DNA from: JANXUC01 sp043749225
GTDB lineage: Bacteria; Acidobacteriota; Terriglobia; Terriglobales; Acidobacteriaceae
Direction: 5' to 3'
DNA: 34,258 bases
Assembly (NCBI GenBank): GCA_043749225.1
Contig: JAYVEP010000100.1
Location: forward strand, 1 to 34,258
Shown here: positions 7,180 through 15,558 of the stretch, one piece after another
How positions within the stretch are numbered: the first letter of the stretch is position 1
How the letters are laid out: each line of letters begins with the position of its first letter
The notes under the pieces: generated by a model
What the model was told of the DNA's origin: nothing
The model's database searches: none
Seen by the model: only the letters and a program-made list of their open reading frames with translations
Translations under genes and position numbers: made by a program

Positions 7180-7208
7180 AATGTATGCAGTTAGCTATCG
7201 TTTGTCAA
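7180..7208 (-). promoter_or_regulatory. sigma70-type promoter of the coiled-coil gene
   Basis: On the minus strand TTGACA (7208-7203) and TACATT (7185-7180) are separated by exactly 17 nt. The -35 is perfect and the -10 matches 4 of 6. The predicted start is near 7173, giving a 35-nt leader to the ATG at 7138. Confidence 0.7.
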
Positions 7209-7273
7209 GTCTGAAACGTGCTGACCGCTCCTGATCGGTGAACTTCTACGTGAAATGCAGCGTCGTCCGTGAC

Positions 7274-8218
7274 TTACCATTGTGGGCGGAACCACTGGCT
7301 CCAGCGTTTAGTCGAAGAGGGTGTCGCTTCGTCGGCCAGCCGAGCTAGAAATGCAGGAACTGGCTGCGCGTCCTCGGTGGCGCTGATTTCCTCCGGCCCC
7401 TCGTTTTGGGACAATTGTGGCATAGGGAAGACCATCGGGGCTCTTAGAGGGGTACTGTGCGCGCCTGGCTGGTCCTGCAGCACGGAAGCTTCACCGATCC
7501 CAGAAGACGGTGCATCATTCGGGGCGCCCAAACCTGCAGCCGCCTGAGTCTCGATTGGAGGGGCGACTTCCGGCGCTGGTTCCGGCAAAACTGCCCAAGG
7601 GATGTGCCCCAAGACAAATCCGGCGTTCACGGCGCGTTCCAACGCGAACTGGACGCCGGAGGCAGTGCCCTGCAGAGTCTTCGCGTCGCGCTCACCGAAG
7701 GCTGACTGCTGTTCGCCGAAAAGCTCGAAAATGCCGACCACGTCGCGGCTAACAATCAACGGCATCACCATGACTGATTCGATACCAAGGGCCCTGCAGG
7801 TTTCCTGGTTCACCCGGGGATCGTTCGAGGCCTGGTCGACACGCAACGTCTGCCTGGTGCGAATACTCTCCGCGGTGATGCCCGACTGGATATGCATGCG
7901 AGTGCCAACTTCGGGCGCGGTAGGGCCGCTGCCTGCACGACAAACCATTTCGTCTTTCTGGTTCTCGCAGAGGGCTATGGCGACGCCGTTGGCGCACGTG
8001 ATGTAGCGCGCGCGTTCCGCGGCTGCATGGAGAGTGGCGTTCAGTTCGCGTTCAGCTTGCTGACGAAGTGCAATGGCGCCTTCCGGGCTGAGATGCAGGG
8101 CTTCGGGAGTCGATTCCAGATTTGGCAGGGCTTGAGTGTTGAGGCTGGGAACCGCTGAGGCGAACTGGTCAATCTTATCGGCAGAAGGTGGGATCCCGGT
8201 GATTGATTGATGTTCCAT
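7274..8218 (-). CDS. GAF-domain protein with Pro/Ala-rich C-terminus
   Basis: 314 aa. Residues about 48-195 form a GAF domain: an amphipathic lead helix (RQQAERELNATLHAAAERAR), ANGVAIALCENQKDEMVCRAG, then GITAESIRTRQTLRVDQA, IESVMVMPLIVSRDVVGIFEL and FGERDAKTLQGTASGVQFALE. GAF domains bind small ligands or act as sensory or dimerisation modules. The remaining 120 residues are Pro/Ala/Glu-rich and probably disordered, ending in a basic-aromatic KRWSQWFRPQW. No kinase, cyclase or DNA-binding output domain is attached, so its signalling partner is unknown. No strong Shine-Dalgarno precedes the ATG; the promoter at 8315-8342 gives a roughly 90-nt leader that contains a 17-bp tandem duplication. 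Confidence 0.85.
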   Translation of the reverse strand: MEHQSITGIPPSADKIDQFASAVPSLNTQALPNLESTPEALHLSPEGAIALRQQAERELNATLHAAAERARYITCANGVAIALCENQKDEMVCRAGSGPTAPEVGTRMHIQSGITAESIRTRQTLRVDQASNDPRVNQETCRALGIESVMVMPLIVSRDVVGIFELFGEQQSAFGERDAKTLQGTASGVQFALERAVNAGFVLGHIPWAVLPEPAPEVAPPIETQAAAGLGAPNDAPSSGIGEASVLQDQPGAHSTPLRAPMVFPMPQLSQNEGPEEISATEDAQPVPAFLARLADEATPSSTKRWSQWFRPQW

Positions 8219-8235
8219 TCAGTGATCTTGACCTT

Positions 8236-8269
8236 GATCCGCAGTGCTCTCGGATCCGCAGTGCTCTCG
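8236..8269. repeat. perfect 17-bp tandem duplication
   Basis: GATCCGCAGTGCTCTCG occurs twice head to tail (8236-8252 and 8253-8269). It lies in the leader of the GAF gene, 18-51 bp before its start codon. Confidence 0.9.
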
Positions 8270-8314
8270 CACGTCGTGGACACCGCGCGGCTGGAGAGAA
8301 AACCTGTATCTCCG

Positions 8315-8342
8315 AGTCTACCCAGTGTGGCAGCGAAGTCAA
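8315..8342 (-). promoter_or_regulatory. sigma70-type promoter of the GAF gene
   Basis: On the minus strand TTGACT (8342-8337), a 16-nt spacer and TAGACT (8320-8315). Five of six -35 bases and four of six -10 bases match consensus. It lies between the formamidase stop (8383) and the GAF start (8218). Confidence 0.5.
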
Positions 8343-8382
8343 GAACCAGAGATTCTTGCCCTGTTAAAATCGCTGGTACACG

Positions 8383-9420
8383 CTATTTCTTCGGCGGGAG
8401 ATACTTTTTATCGATCGACGCTACCACGACGTAGTTCGGGTCGACCATCTCGGTTAGATCAATCCGTCCGACCTTGGAGAGCAGCTCGTAGGCGTCCATT
8501 TCCGAAAGGCCGTAGTCGTGGTGGATCCAGGCAACGAGTTCAGTGAACGCGATGCGCAGGGAGTCGTCGAGGGGGCGATAAGCACCGACTGCCATGATTG
8601 CGTGGTCGTTCTCGAACCTTGGCCAATTGATTTTCTGGCCCTTGATCACGCTGAGCTGAAAATGCGCCCGCAAAGGGACTTCGATGGCGGTGCCGTCCAC
8701 TTCGCCATCCCCCATCGCAGCGTGGCCGTCGCCAACGTAAAGCAAAGCGCCGGGAGCGTTGACGGGAAAATATACGGTGTTGCCTACGCTGGCTTCGGGA
8801 GCGTCCATGTTGCCGCCAAACTCGGCCGGGACAATGGAGCTACGCGCTTCGCCACCAGCTGGGGCGACACCGATGCAACCAAAGAATGGGTGCAGAGGAA
8901 TCTTGACCGAAAAATTCGAATCCAGTGCCTTGAAGGTGGCGGTGTTGCTGGCGTGGTCGATGGGATAAAACCAGATTTTTTCCGGCAGCGCAGGGCCGAG
9001 CATCGCCGTATAGTTCGTGGAGTTCAGCGCTCCGAAGCCCGGTTCGAAAGCTCCGACGCCCTGATCGCCGTCGACTTGGAGATCGAGAATCTTGACCGCT
9101 AAGGTGTCACCGGGCTCAGCGCCGTCCACAAAGAACGGTCCGGTGAGAGGATTGTCCCCCTTGACCATGCTCAAAGTGTCGCCCGGTTTTTGCAGCACAT
9201 TACCGAATGCATCCAGCGTGTTGGTTTCGACGATTCCGCCGGAAGGAACGTGGGCGATCGGCTCGGCAGTGGCGTAGACGTACTTCACATTCTGGATGGT
9301 GGCATGGTACTGCACCGGAGTAGTTGGCGGTTTTGGAGAGGATTGTGCGGCTAGCGTTGCCGTCAGCGTAAACAATGTGCCACAAGCGAAAAGCAAATAA
9401 TTCTGGAGTCTGTCCTTCAT
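8383..9420 (-). CDS. exported acetamidase/formamidase family protein
   Basis: 345 aa with an N-terminal signal peptide (NYLLFACGTLFTLTATLAA, cleavage near residue 25), so it acts outside the cytoplasm, unlike classical FmdA/AmdA. Family features include GDTLSMVKGDNPLTGPFFVDGA (about 79-101), HPFFGCIGVAP (about 177-187) and YVGDGHAAMGDGEVDGTAIE, a conserved metal- and substrate-site region of this zinc-dependent amidase family. It probably hydrolyses short-chain amides to ammonia and a carboxylate. The start has GAGG 7 nt upstream. It lies 23 bp behind phoR on the same strand with no terminator between them, so it is probably co-transcribed with the phoB-phoR pair. No terminator was recognised after it. 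Confidence 0.88.
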   Translation of the reverse strand: MKDRLQNYLLFACGTLFTLTATLAAQSSPKPPTTPVQYHATIQNVKYVYATAEPIAHVPSGGIVETNTLDAFGNVLQKPGDTLSMVKGDNPLTGPFFVDGAEPGDTLAVKILDLQVDGDQGVGAFEPGFGALNSTNYTAMLGPALPEKIWFYPIDHASNTATFKALDSNFSVKIPLHPFFGCIGVAPAGGEARSSIVPAEFGGNMDAPEASVGNTVYFPVNAPGALLYVGDGHAAMGDGEVDGTAIEVPLRAHFQLSVIKGQKINWPRFENDHAIMAVGAYRPLDDSLRIAFTELVAWIHHDYGLSEMDAYELLSKVGRIDLTEMVDPNYVVVASIDKKYLPPKK

Positions 9421-9443
9421 TGGAGTCCTCGATTGGAGAATAT

Positions 9444-11189
9444 TTACATTGGTTCTTGGGTTTCGTCGTCCCCGTCTTCCGTGGCAAATGGCAGCGTGAA
9501 CAGGAACTTTGCGCCGTGATGCAGGTTGCTTTCGGCGCGAATCATTCCATCGTGCGCCAGGACAATATGTTTAGCGATGGAGAGTCCGAGCCCGGTGCCC
9601 CCCGATTCGCGGGAGCGGGCTTTATCGACGCGGTAAAAGCGTTCGAACAGTCTTGGCAGATGTTCCGAGGGAATGCCTTGGCCGAAATCCTGCACATAAA
9701 ATTCAACTTCGTAGCGCAACGGCCGCGCGCCCATGACGATAAGCTTGCCGGTGCCGCCGTATTTAATGGCGTTTTCTAATAGATTGCCAAAGACGTGATG
9801 AATCGCATAGCGGTCGGCCAGAACGCGTTGGGTAGCCTCGACTTCGTCTTTCACTTCCAGTTGCAAATCACGTCCACCAGCGGTCTCGGCGAAATTCTGA
9901 GCTGCCTCCCGGAGCAGCCCTCCGGGGGAAACGGGTTGCAGATCGAATCGCTGCTCGCCGGACTCGACACGGGCGAGGGCCAGTAAGTCTTCGGTCAAGC
10001 GCCCCATGCGGGCTGCGTTCTTGCGAATGATTTCCAGAAATTCGCGTTGCGGGCTGTCTTCGGCAATGGTGTCGAGCAGGGTTTCCGAGTAGCCCTGGAT
10101 GGACGTGAGAGGCGTTCGTAGTTCATGGGAAACGTTGGCGATGAAGTCGCGACGCGTTTTTTCCAGGCGCTCGCGTTCGGTCAAATCGCGCAGTACGGCG
10201 ACGGCGCCGCCATCCGGCATGGGCGCGGCGGTTACGTCGAAAGTCTTACCGGAAACGATGGAAATTGCCCGCGCGCCGCGGACCGTTTTCGTTTCGGCAG
10301 CTTCCTTCATAGCGCGCAAAAGTTCCGGATCGCGAACAGTCTCGACCAGGGGTGCTTGCAGACGGACGCGCTGGGTCAGCTCCCGCATCTCCTGATTAGC
10401 CCACTGCACGCGGCCATCGGGGCCGACGGCGATCACGGCATCTTGCATGGAGTTGAGCAAGGTTTCGAGTTGCTGTTGATCGTTTGGTGCAGCTGGGAAT
10501 GCTTCGGTTTCGGGACGGGACCTCGGCTCTGTTGTCGCAATCGTGCTAACCGATTCCTGGATGGGGCCGTCGTGGATCCAAGCGGCGCTGAGCGGAGTGC
10601 GATATTCGGATGCTTTCAGCGTTGGAGGTTGAGGTGTCACGAAGAACCGCGCCCAGAGAAAAGCGAGGGGAAGCGATAGGAAGAGCGCAGCAGCCGCAGC
10701 CTGCCAGAGCCGGTGGTGCAGATTACCGACTGACACTTCAACGTCTGCGAGAGGATACGCCAGTCTGACGGCACCGCCCTGAATCGGAACCGCAACAAAC
10801 AAGACGGGCACACCGACGCGGTTGCCACTCCTTGTTGAAGTTCCCACCTGACCGTGGAGCGCGGCTGCAAATTCCTGGCGGGTAGCCACGTCTTCCATGG
10901 AGGAAGGTTCAGCTTCCGAATCGGCAAGAACCTTGCCATTGACGTCGATCACCGTTGCACGCGCGCCTGCCGCTTGACCTTCCTGCGCAGTTACATCGCG
11001 CAAAGCATGTTGCCCTTCGGCTTCAATGCGCTGCGCAAACAGAACAGTCTTCTGGCGAAGATCGCGCTCGGCTTCCTGCGTGAGAGTGTTCCGCCAGAAG
11101 CTATCGAGCGAAAAGAAGAGGATGGCGGTGACGGCGGCAATCAGCAGAACGAATGCGAACAGAGTCCGGAAGAATATCCGGTTGTTCAC
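9444..11189 (-). CDS. phoR: PhoR-type sensor histidine kinase
   Basis: 581 aa. Membrane helix 1 (TLFAFVLLIAAVTAILFF, about 9-26), an extracytoplasmic sensor region (about 30-160) and helix 2 (WQAAAAALFLSLPLAFLWARFF, about 162-183) come first. A PAS domain follows (LLNSMQDAVIAVGPDGRVQWAN, about 244-265). The HisKA domain has the phospho-acceptor H355 in FIANVSHELRTPLTSIQGYS, and the HATPase has an N box HVFGNLLENAIKYGG, then DFGQGIPSEHLPRLFERFYRVD and SGGTGLGLSIAKHIV. No clear HAMP domain separates helix 2 from the PAS domain. The GTG start overlaps the phoB stop codon (GTGA), so the two are translationally coupled. The signal is not established; the PhoR name reflects architecture and does not prove phosphate sensing. 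Confidence 0.9.
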   Translation of the reverse strand: MNNRIFFRTLFAFVLLIAAVTAILFFSLDSFWRNTLTQEAERDLRQKTVLFAQRIEAEGQHALRDVTAQEGQAAGARATVIDVNGKVLADSEAEPSSMEDVATRQEFAAALHGQVGTSTRSGNRVGVPVLFVAVPIQGGAVRLAYPLADVEVSVGNLHHRLWQAAAAALFLSLPLAFLWARFFVTPQPPTLKASEYRTPLSAAWIHDGPIQESVSTIATTEPRSRPETEAFPAAPNDQQQLETLLNSMQDAVIAVGPDGRVQWANQEMRELTQRVRLQAPLVETVRDPELLRAMKEAAETKTVRGARAISIVSGKTFDVTAAPMPDGGAVAVLRDLTERERLEKTRRDFIANVSHELRTPLTSIQGYSETLLDTIAEDSPQREFLEIIRKNAARMGRLTEDLLALARVESGEQRFDLQPVSPGGLLREAAQNFAETAGGRDLQLEVKDEVEATQRVLADRYAIHHVFGNLLENAIKYGGTGKLIVMGARPLRYEVEFYVQDFGQGIPSEHLPRLFERFYRVDKARSRESGGTGLGLSIAKHIVLAHDGMIRAESNLHHGAKFLFTLPFATEDGDDETQEPM

Positions 11190-11878
11190 TTCGGAGCCTC
11201 AAAACGATAGCCGGCCCCCCGCACCGTACGAATATAGCGTGGATCTTCAGGGTCAGCTTCGATTTTTTCGCGGATGCGCCGCACGTACACGTCGACGGAT
11301 CGCGGCGTGACGTACGCGGTATCGCGCCAAACGGCGTCAAGCAACTGATCGCGTGTGAAGACGCGCCCGGTATGGCGGACGAAATAATCCAGCAAGCGGA
11401 ATTCCGTGGCGGTCGTGGGCACGATCTGGCCCCTTACGGTCAACGTCATGGCACCCGGATCGATTTCCACTTGGCCAATTTTGACAGGGGAAGGCGCCAG
11501 CGGGCGTTCAAAGCGGCGCAGCACCGCCTTGACGCGTGCCACCATTTCACGAGGGCTGAAGGGCTTGGAAATGTAGTCGTCCGCGCCAAGCTCCAATCCT
11601 AGAACACGATCGGCCTCTCCGCCTTTCGCGGTCAGGAAAATCACAGGGATAGAGTTGAGATCTGGGGTTTGCCGAATTTGGCGGCACAATTCCAGGCCGT
11701 CGCCGCCGGGAACCATGATGTCCAAGAGGAAGAGCGCAGGGCGCCCCTTTTCGGCCTCCGCGATAACACCGGCGCCAGTATTAAAGGAGCGCACAGAAAA
11801 TGACGCCTGCTCCAGATGATGTTTCACCAGGCGCGAGATATCTGGATCGTCTTCGACAAAAATGATGTTAGGTTTCAC
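11186..11878 (-). CDS. phoB: PhoB/OmpR-family response regulator
   Basis: 230 aa from a GTG at 11878. The receiver domain carries the acidic pair E9-D10-D11, phospho-acceptor D53 (LFLLDIMVPGGDG), T83 and K105 (DDYISKPFSPREM). A winged-helix C-terminal domain follows (TATEFRLLDYFVRHTGRVFT, then YVTPRSVDVYVRRIREKIE, IRTVRGAGYRFE). It would bind direct-repeat promoter sites when phosphorylated by the adjacent PhoR-type kinase. The frame is open 35 codons further upstream, but that part is not conserved-looking and a receiver domain normally starts a few residues before FVEDD. A -10 hexamer lies just 6 nt before the GTG (see 11885-11890). Confidence 0.93.
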   Translation of the reverse strand: MKPNIIFVEDDPDISRLVKHHLEQASFSVRSFNTGAGVIAEAEKGRPALFLLDIMVPGGDGLELCRQIRQTPDLNSIPVIFLTAKGGEADRVLGLELGADDYISKPFSPREMVARVKAVLRRFERPLAPSPVKIGQVEIDPGAMTLTVRGQIVPTTATEFRLLDYFVRHTGRVFTRDQLLDAVWRDTAYVTPRSVDVYVRRIREKIEADPEDPRYIRTVRGAGYRFEAPK

Positions 11879-11884
11879 GCCACC

Positions 11885-11890
11885 ATTGTA
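11885..11890 (-). promoter_or_regulatory. -10 hexamer 6 nt before phoB start (possible leaderless mRNA)
   Basis: On the minus strand TACAAT ends 6 nt before the GTG start codon. With the usual 6-8 nt to the transcription start, the transcript would begin at or next to the start codon. No good -35 is visible at 17 nt. The alternative is translation from an upstream promoter with the weak GGTGG as ribosome binding site. Confidence 0.35.
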
Positions 11891-12003
11891 GCTGTTGCAG
11901 CGAGTTTTTGATTCAGGCGGAGTTTTCCACAGGCGAGTACGGCCATTCGTAAGGCAGGGATGGGCCTCGGAACGCTCCTGCAAAACCAGAGGCGTTCAGT
12001 TGA

Positions 12004-12936
12004 ATGCTTAAGCGAGTGCTCCTTTCGATATGCCTACTGTTGCTAGCGGATGCCTTTCTGACTGCGCAAACAGCAGAGCTGCTGGCCGCTAACCTTGTTG
12101 TCTCGGAGTCTCCAATCGCGGGAGCTTCATTCCTAATTCACAAACGGGTAGATGAGGTTCGCGTAGTCTTCAGCGCAACCGACAAGCATGGGCAACCAGT
12201 GGCGGGGCTCCGCGCTGAGGATGTCACTGTAGAAGACAACGGTCGTGCCGTTACGAAGCTAGCAAGCTTCTCTGAAGGCCCAGGCCTGCCCCTCCGCCTA
12301 AGCTTTCTTGTCGACACCAGTGGCTCTATGGCGGGAAGTTTTCGAGGTGAACGTGCGGTGGTCCAGCGATGGCAAGCTGAACTCTCCCATTATGGGCTGA
12401 ACGTGGCCGATTGGACGAGTTTTGCGTCCAAGGAAACGTTTTCGGAAACAGGCTTACTCGACAATCGTCGACCCGAGGGTTCCACCGCGATGCTGGATGC
12501 ATTGGGTACGGAGATACAGCGGTCAATTTCCGTTCGTGAAGCGAGAGAGCGGCGGGTCATCGTTCTATTGAGCGACGGCGAGGACAACCTCAGCGGCGGT
12601 TCATTGCTCGGCGTTATTGCGGAGGCTCAGCGCTCGAATACTGCCATCTACACCATTGCTGCTCATAGCGCGAGGCTGCAATTTCCCCGTGACAGAGTTC
12701 TGCGAAGCCTTTCCGAAGCAACTGGCGGCCGATTCTTTCTGTTGTCGGATTATTCGCAGGCCGATTCCGCACTCCTGCAGATGCAATCCGACCTGTGCTG
12801 CGCCTACGCGCTCAGCTTTCATCTTCCAGCCACCGCCAGCGCTGAAGGCCCTCATACCCTGGTCCTCCGCGTGCGCCACCGCCGAGGAGTTATGGTTCTC
12901 GCGCGCAAGGGATACGTGGTTGAAACTGCGAATTAA
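12004..12936 (+). CDS. exported VWA-domain protein (acidobacterial VWFA-related)
   Basis: 310 aa. Signal peptide (RVLLSICLLLLADAFLTAQ), then a short beta domain (DEVRVVFSATDKHGQPVAGLRAEDVTVEDNG in shape, about 50-80) typical of the acidobacterial VWFA-related family. The VWA domain has its MIDAS metal-site motif D104-T-S-G-S108 (FLVDTSGSMAG), the later STAMLDALG threonine region and VIVLLSDGEDN with the MIDAS Asp. Such proteins are exported and probably mediate metal-dependent protein contacts; substrates are unknown. CC near YAL at the C-terminus could be redox-active or structural. The stop codon interlocks with that of sucA on the opposite strand. Confidence 0.88.
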   Translation: MLKRVLLSICLLLLADAFLTAQTAELLAANLVVSESPIAGASFLIHKRVDEVRVVFSATDKHGQPVAGLRAEDVTVEDNGRAVTKLASFSEGPGLPLRLSFLVDTSGSMAGSFRGERAVVQRWQAELSHYGLNVADWTSFASKETFSETGLLDNRRPEGSTAMLDALGTEIQRSISVREARERRVIVLLSDGEDNLSGGSLLGVIAEAQRSNTAIYTIAAHSARLQFPRDRVLRSLSEATGGRFFLLSDYSQADSALLQMQSDLCCAYALSFHLPATASAEGPHTLVLRVRHRRGVMVLARKGYVVETAN

Positions 12937-15434
12937 GATTGCTTCGCTGTTCCGCCCATGGAAGTAAACGCCAGCGTCAGCAGCGTCTTCTGTTCCAATT
13001 CATGAGCCTTAGCGCTTCCCGTCGCGGGGCTGGGGCTGGCCGACCGCTTTACAGAAAACACTGGGCGATCCTTCGCAACATGGCGCAGACGCGGCATCAT
13101 GTAAAACATGGCTCCCATGTTGGCTGGCTCTTCCTGCACCCAAACGATTTCGTGCGCGGAAGCGTGACGGTCAAGTTCCGCCTGCATTTCCGCTTCGGGG
13201 AACGGATAAAGCTGGTCTAGGTAAACGATCGCCGTAGACGCATCCTTGCGTTTGCGTCGTTCGGCTTCCAGTTCATGGCCAATTTTCCCGGTGCAAACCA
13301 GAACTCGCTTCGTGTCGACTGCCTCTTTGTCGGGAACCACCGGCAGGAATCCGTGATTGACGAAATCTTCAAGAGGAGAACACGCATCCGGATTGCGTAA
13401 CATGCTTTTCGGCGTGAACACGACAAGCGGCTTGCGCCACTTGCGCAGCGCCTGCCGCCGCAACATATGGAAATAGTTCGCGGCATTCGAAGGTTGACAG
13501 ATTTGGAAATTATCTCGCGCCGCCAGTTGCAGATAGCGTTCAATGCGGGCACTCGAGTGCTCCGGGCCCTGACCTTCAAACCCGTGCGGTAGCAGCATGA
13601 CCAGGCCGGAAAGCAGTAGCCACTTTTCTTCGCCTGCCGCGATGAACTGGTCGATGATCATTTGAGCGACATTGGCAAAATCGCCAAACTGCGCCTCCCA
13701 AAGTACGAGCGCCTCCGGATAATCGCGGCTGTACCCGTACTCAAAGCCGAGCACCCCGGATTCAGAAAGAGAAGAGTCATACACCGCACAGTCCGCCTGA
13801 TCCACAGAGATATTCTGCAGCGGCATGTAATTTTCTTCTGTTTCAATATCGATCAGCGCAGAATGGCGGTGGTTGAAGGTTCCTCGTCTGGAATCTTGAC
13901 CCGTCAGGCGAACTGGAACCCCTTGCTTGAGCAGGCTGGCGAAAGCCAAAGCCTCTCCCATGCCATAATCGGCAGCACGTTTGCCCTGCGCCATTTCCAT
14001 GCGCTGTTCCAAAAGCTTCTTGACCTTGGGATGAATGTTGAATCCGGTGGGATAGCTAGTGAGCCGTTCGCCGAGCTCCAGCAGTTCGCCCTGGGTTAGA
14101 GCTGTGTCGACTTCGTAGGAAGCCTGGTAACGTCCGCCCGTGAAGTTGTCCCAATATTTCGGCAGGCTCCGTAGCAGCGGCTTCTTCTTGATGCTGGAGG
14201 TGCGCTTCTGTGCTTCTTCGAAATAAGTCTTCGCAGTTTGGCGTTGCGTTTCGACCGTATTCTTGTCGACGCTCCGGGCGTAGATTTCCCAGAGCGGCGG
14301 ATGGTCCTTGATGAGTCTGTAAAGTATCGGCTGCGTGATGGTCGGGTCGTCGACTTCACTATGCCCGTGGCGGCGAAAGCCGATCAGATCGACAACCACA
14401 TCGCTCTGGAATCTGTAACGGTACTCGGCGGCAATGCGGGCCACTCGCACGACCGCATCCACATCTTCCGCATTCACATGGAAAATCGGCACTGGCTGGC
14501 GCTTCGCTAGGTCGGAAGAAAAGCGCGACGAGTGTAAATCGCTATAGGTGGTGGTGAAGCCGATTAGATTGTTGACGATGACGTGAACCGTTCCGCCAAC
14601 CGTGTAGCCCTTGAGGTCTGCCATGTTCAGCGTTTCGGCCCAAACGCCTTGCCCGGCAAACGCGGCGTCGCCGTGAATCAGCACAGGCAAATAACTTTGC
14701 TTGCCATCCTTCCCCTCGCGGTCCTGCTTTGCGCGCGTTCGTCCAATGGTAACGGGATCGACCGCTTCCAGGTGACTCGGATTTGAAACAAGATGCACGT
14801 GAATGTCTTTGCCGCTGCGAGTCTTGTAGTTTCCGGTGGCGCCAAGGTGATACTTCACATCGCCTCCGCCAAGCACGCTGCGCGGGTCTACGTCTTCGAA
14901 TCCCACGAAGAGCTCCTCGGCGGGTCGGCCAGCGATCAGCAATAGCACTGTAAGGCGGCCGCGATGGCTCATGCCCAACACCAGTTCCTTGGCTCCGCCT
15001 TCGCCCGAAGCTTCCAGAACTTCATCCAGCAACGGAATCAGGGTAGTATTGCCTTCCAATGAAAAACGCTTGTTCCCGAGGTAGCGCTGCTGTAGCACCT
15101 GCTCAAACATTTCCGCGCGGATCAGTCGCTCCATAATGAAGTCGCGGTCGGTGGCGGGAGCGGGCGCTTCCATACGTTGCTGAATCCATTGGCGCTTTTC
15201 CAGATTTGCAATATGCATGAATTCGGCCGCAACGGTGCCACAATAGGCTGCGCGAGCTTCCTCCGCAAATTCACCGTGCAGATCGAGTTCAGCCTGCGGT
15301 TCCGGCTTCAGTTGCCCGAGTGGGTCGAGATTCGCTTGCAGATATCCCCATCGACGGAAGGCATCGAATACGCGTTCGCGATCACCGTTCGGAGCTTCCA
15401 ACAATTGCGTCGCTGCTTGGTTTTCAAATTTCAT
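12933..15434 (-). CDS. sucA: 2-oxoglutarate dehydrogenase E1 component
   Basis: 833 aa, about 100 shorter than E. coli SucA and without the fused E2-like domain of mycobacterial Kgd. It catalyses the thiamine-diphosphate-dependent decarboxylation of 2-oxoglutarate in the TCA cycle. Recognisable segments are RRWGYLQANLDPLG near the N-terminus, FSLEGNTTLIPLLDE, LVLGMSHRGRLTVLL, HLVSNPSHLEAVDPV, the ThDP motif starting GDAAFAGQG and ending IVNNLIGFTT, then GFRRHGHSEVDDP, RLTGQDSRRGTFNHRH and LLPHGFEGQGPEHSSARIERYLQL. The E2 gene (sucB) is not next to it; downstream is the convergent VWA gene. The Shine-Dalgarno is weak (GGA). Essentially certain as to family. Confidence 0.96.
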   Translation of the reverse strand: MKFENQAATQLLEAPNGDRERVFDAFRRWGYLQANLDPLGQLKPEPQAELDLHGEFAEEARAAYCGTVAAEFMHIANLEKRQWIQQRMEAPAPATDRDFIMERLIRAEMFEQVLQQRYLGNKRFSLEGNTTLIPLLDEVLEASGEGGAKELVLGMSHRGRLTVLLLIAGRPAEELFVGFEDVDPRSVLGGGDVKYHLGATGNYKTRSGKDIHVHLVSNPSHLEAVDPVTIGRTRAKQDREGKDGKQSYLPVLIHGDAAFAGQGVWAETLNMADLKGYTVGGTVHVIVNNLIGFTTTYSDLHSSRFSSDLAKRQPVPIFHVNAEDVDAVVRVARIAAEYRYRFQSDVVVDLIGFRRHGHSEVDDPTITQPILYRLIKDHPPLWEIYARSVDKNTVETQRQTAKTYFEEAQKRTSSIKKKPLLRSLPKYWDNFTGGRYQASYEVDTALTQGELLELGERLTSYPTGFNIHPKVKKLLEQRMEMAQGKRAADYGMGEALAFASLLKQGVPVRLTGQDSRRGTFNHRHSALIDIETEENYMPLQNISVDQADCAVYDSSLSESGVLGFEYGYSRDYPEALVLWEAQFGDFANVAQMIIDQFIAAGEEKWLLLSGLVMLLPHGFEGQGPEHSSARIERYLQLAARDNFQICQPSNAANYFHMLRRQALRKWRKPLVVFTPKSMLRNPDACSPLEDFVNHGFLPVVPDKEAVDTKRVLVCTGKIGHELEAERRKRKDASTAIVYLDQLYPFPEAEMQAELDRHASAHEIVWVQEEPANMGAMFYMMPRLRHVAKDRPVFSVKRSASPSPATGSAKAHELEQKTLLTLAFTSMGGTAKQS

Positions 15435-15499
15435 GGATGGATTCCAGGCAAGAGTTTAATTTTAAATGAGTAGAAAATCATGAACTTCTAGGATAAAGG

Positions 15500-15532
15500 A
15501 AAAAGGCTCCTGCGTGTTTCCACGAGGAGCCC
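15500..15532 (-). terminator. rho-independent terminator after the VPS10/Asp-box gene
   Basis: On the minus strand GGCTCCT pairs with AGGAGCC, extended inside by CGTG/CACG around a short loop, and is followed by TTTTTCC. It lies 27 bp past the stop of the 15559-18755 gene and before the sucA promoter region, so it separates the two transcription units. Confidence 0.85.
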
Positions 15533-15558
15533 GATTCCGCGGAATTGCGGTTGACGCG

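Noticed and set aside
13662..14099. Plus-strand ORFs inside sucA and other long opposite-strand ORFs (for example 17062-17739, 18831-19559)
   Set aside because: All lie antisense to well-conserved genes and show no family features; high GC makes such open frames frequent.
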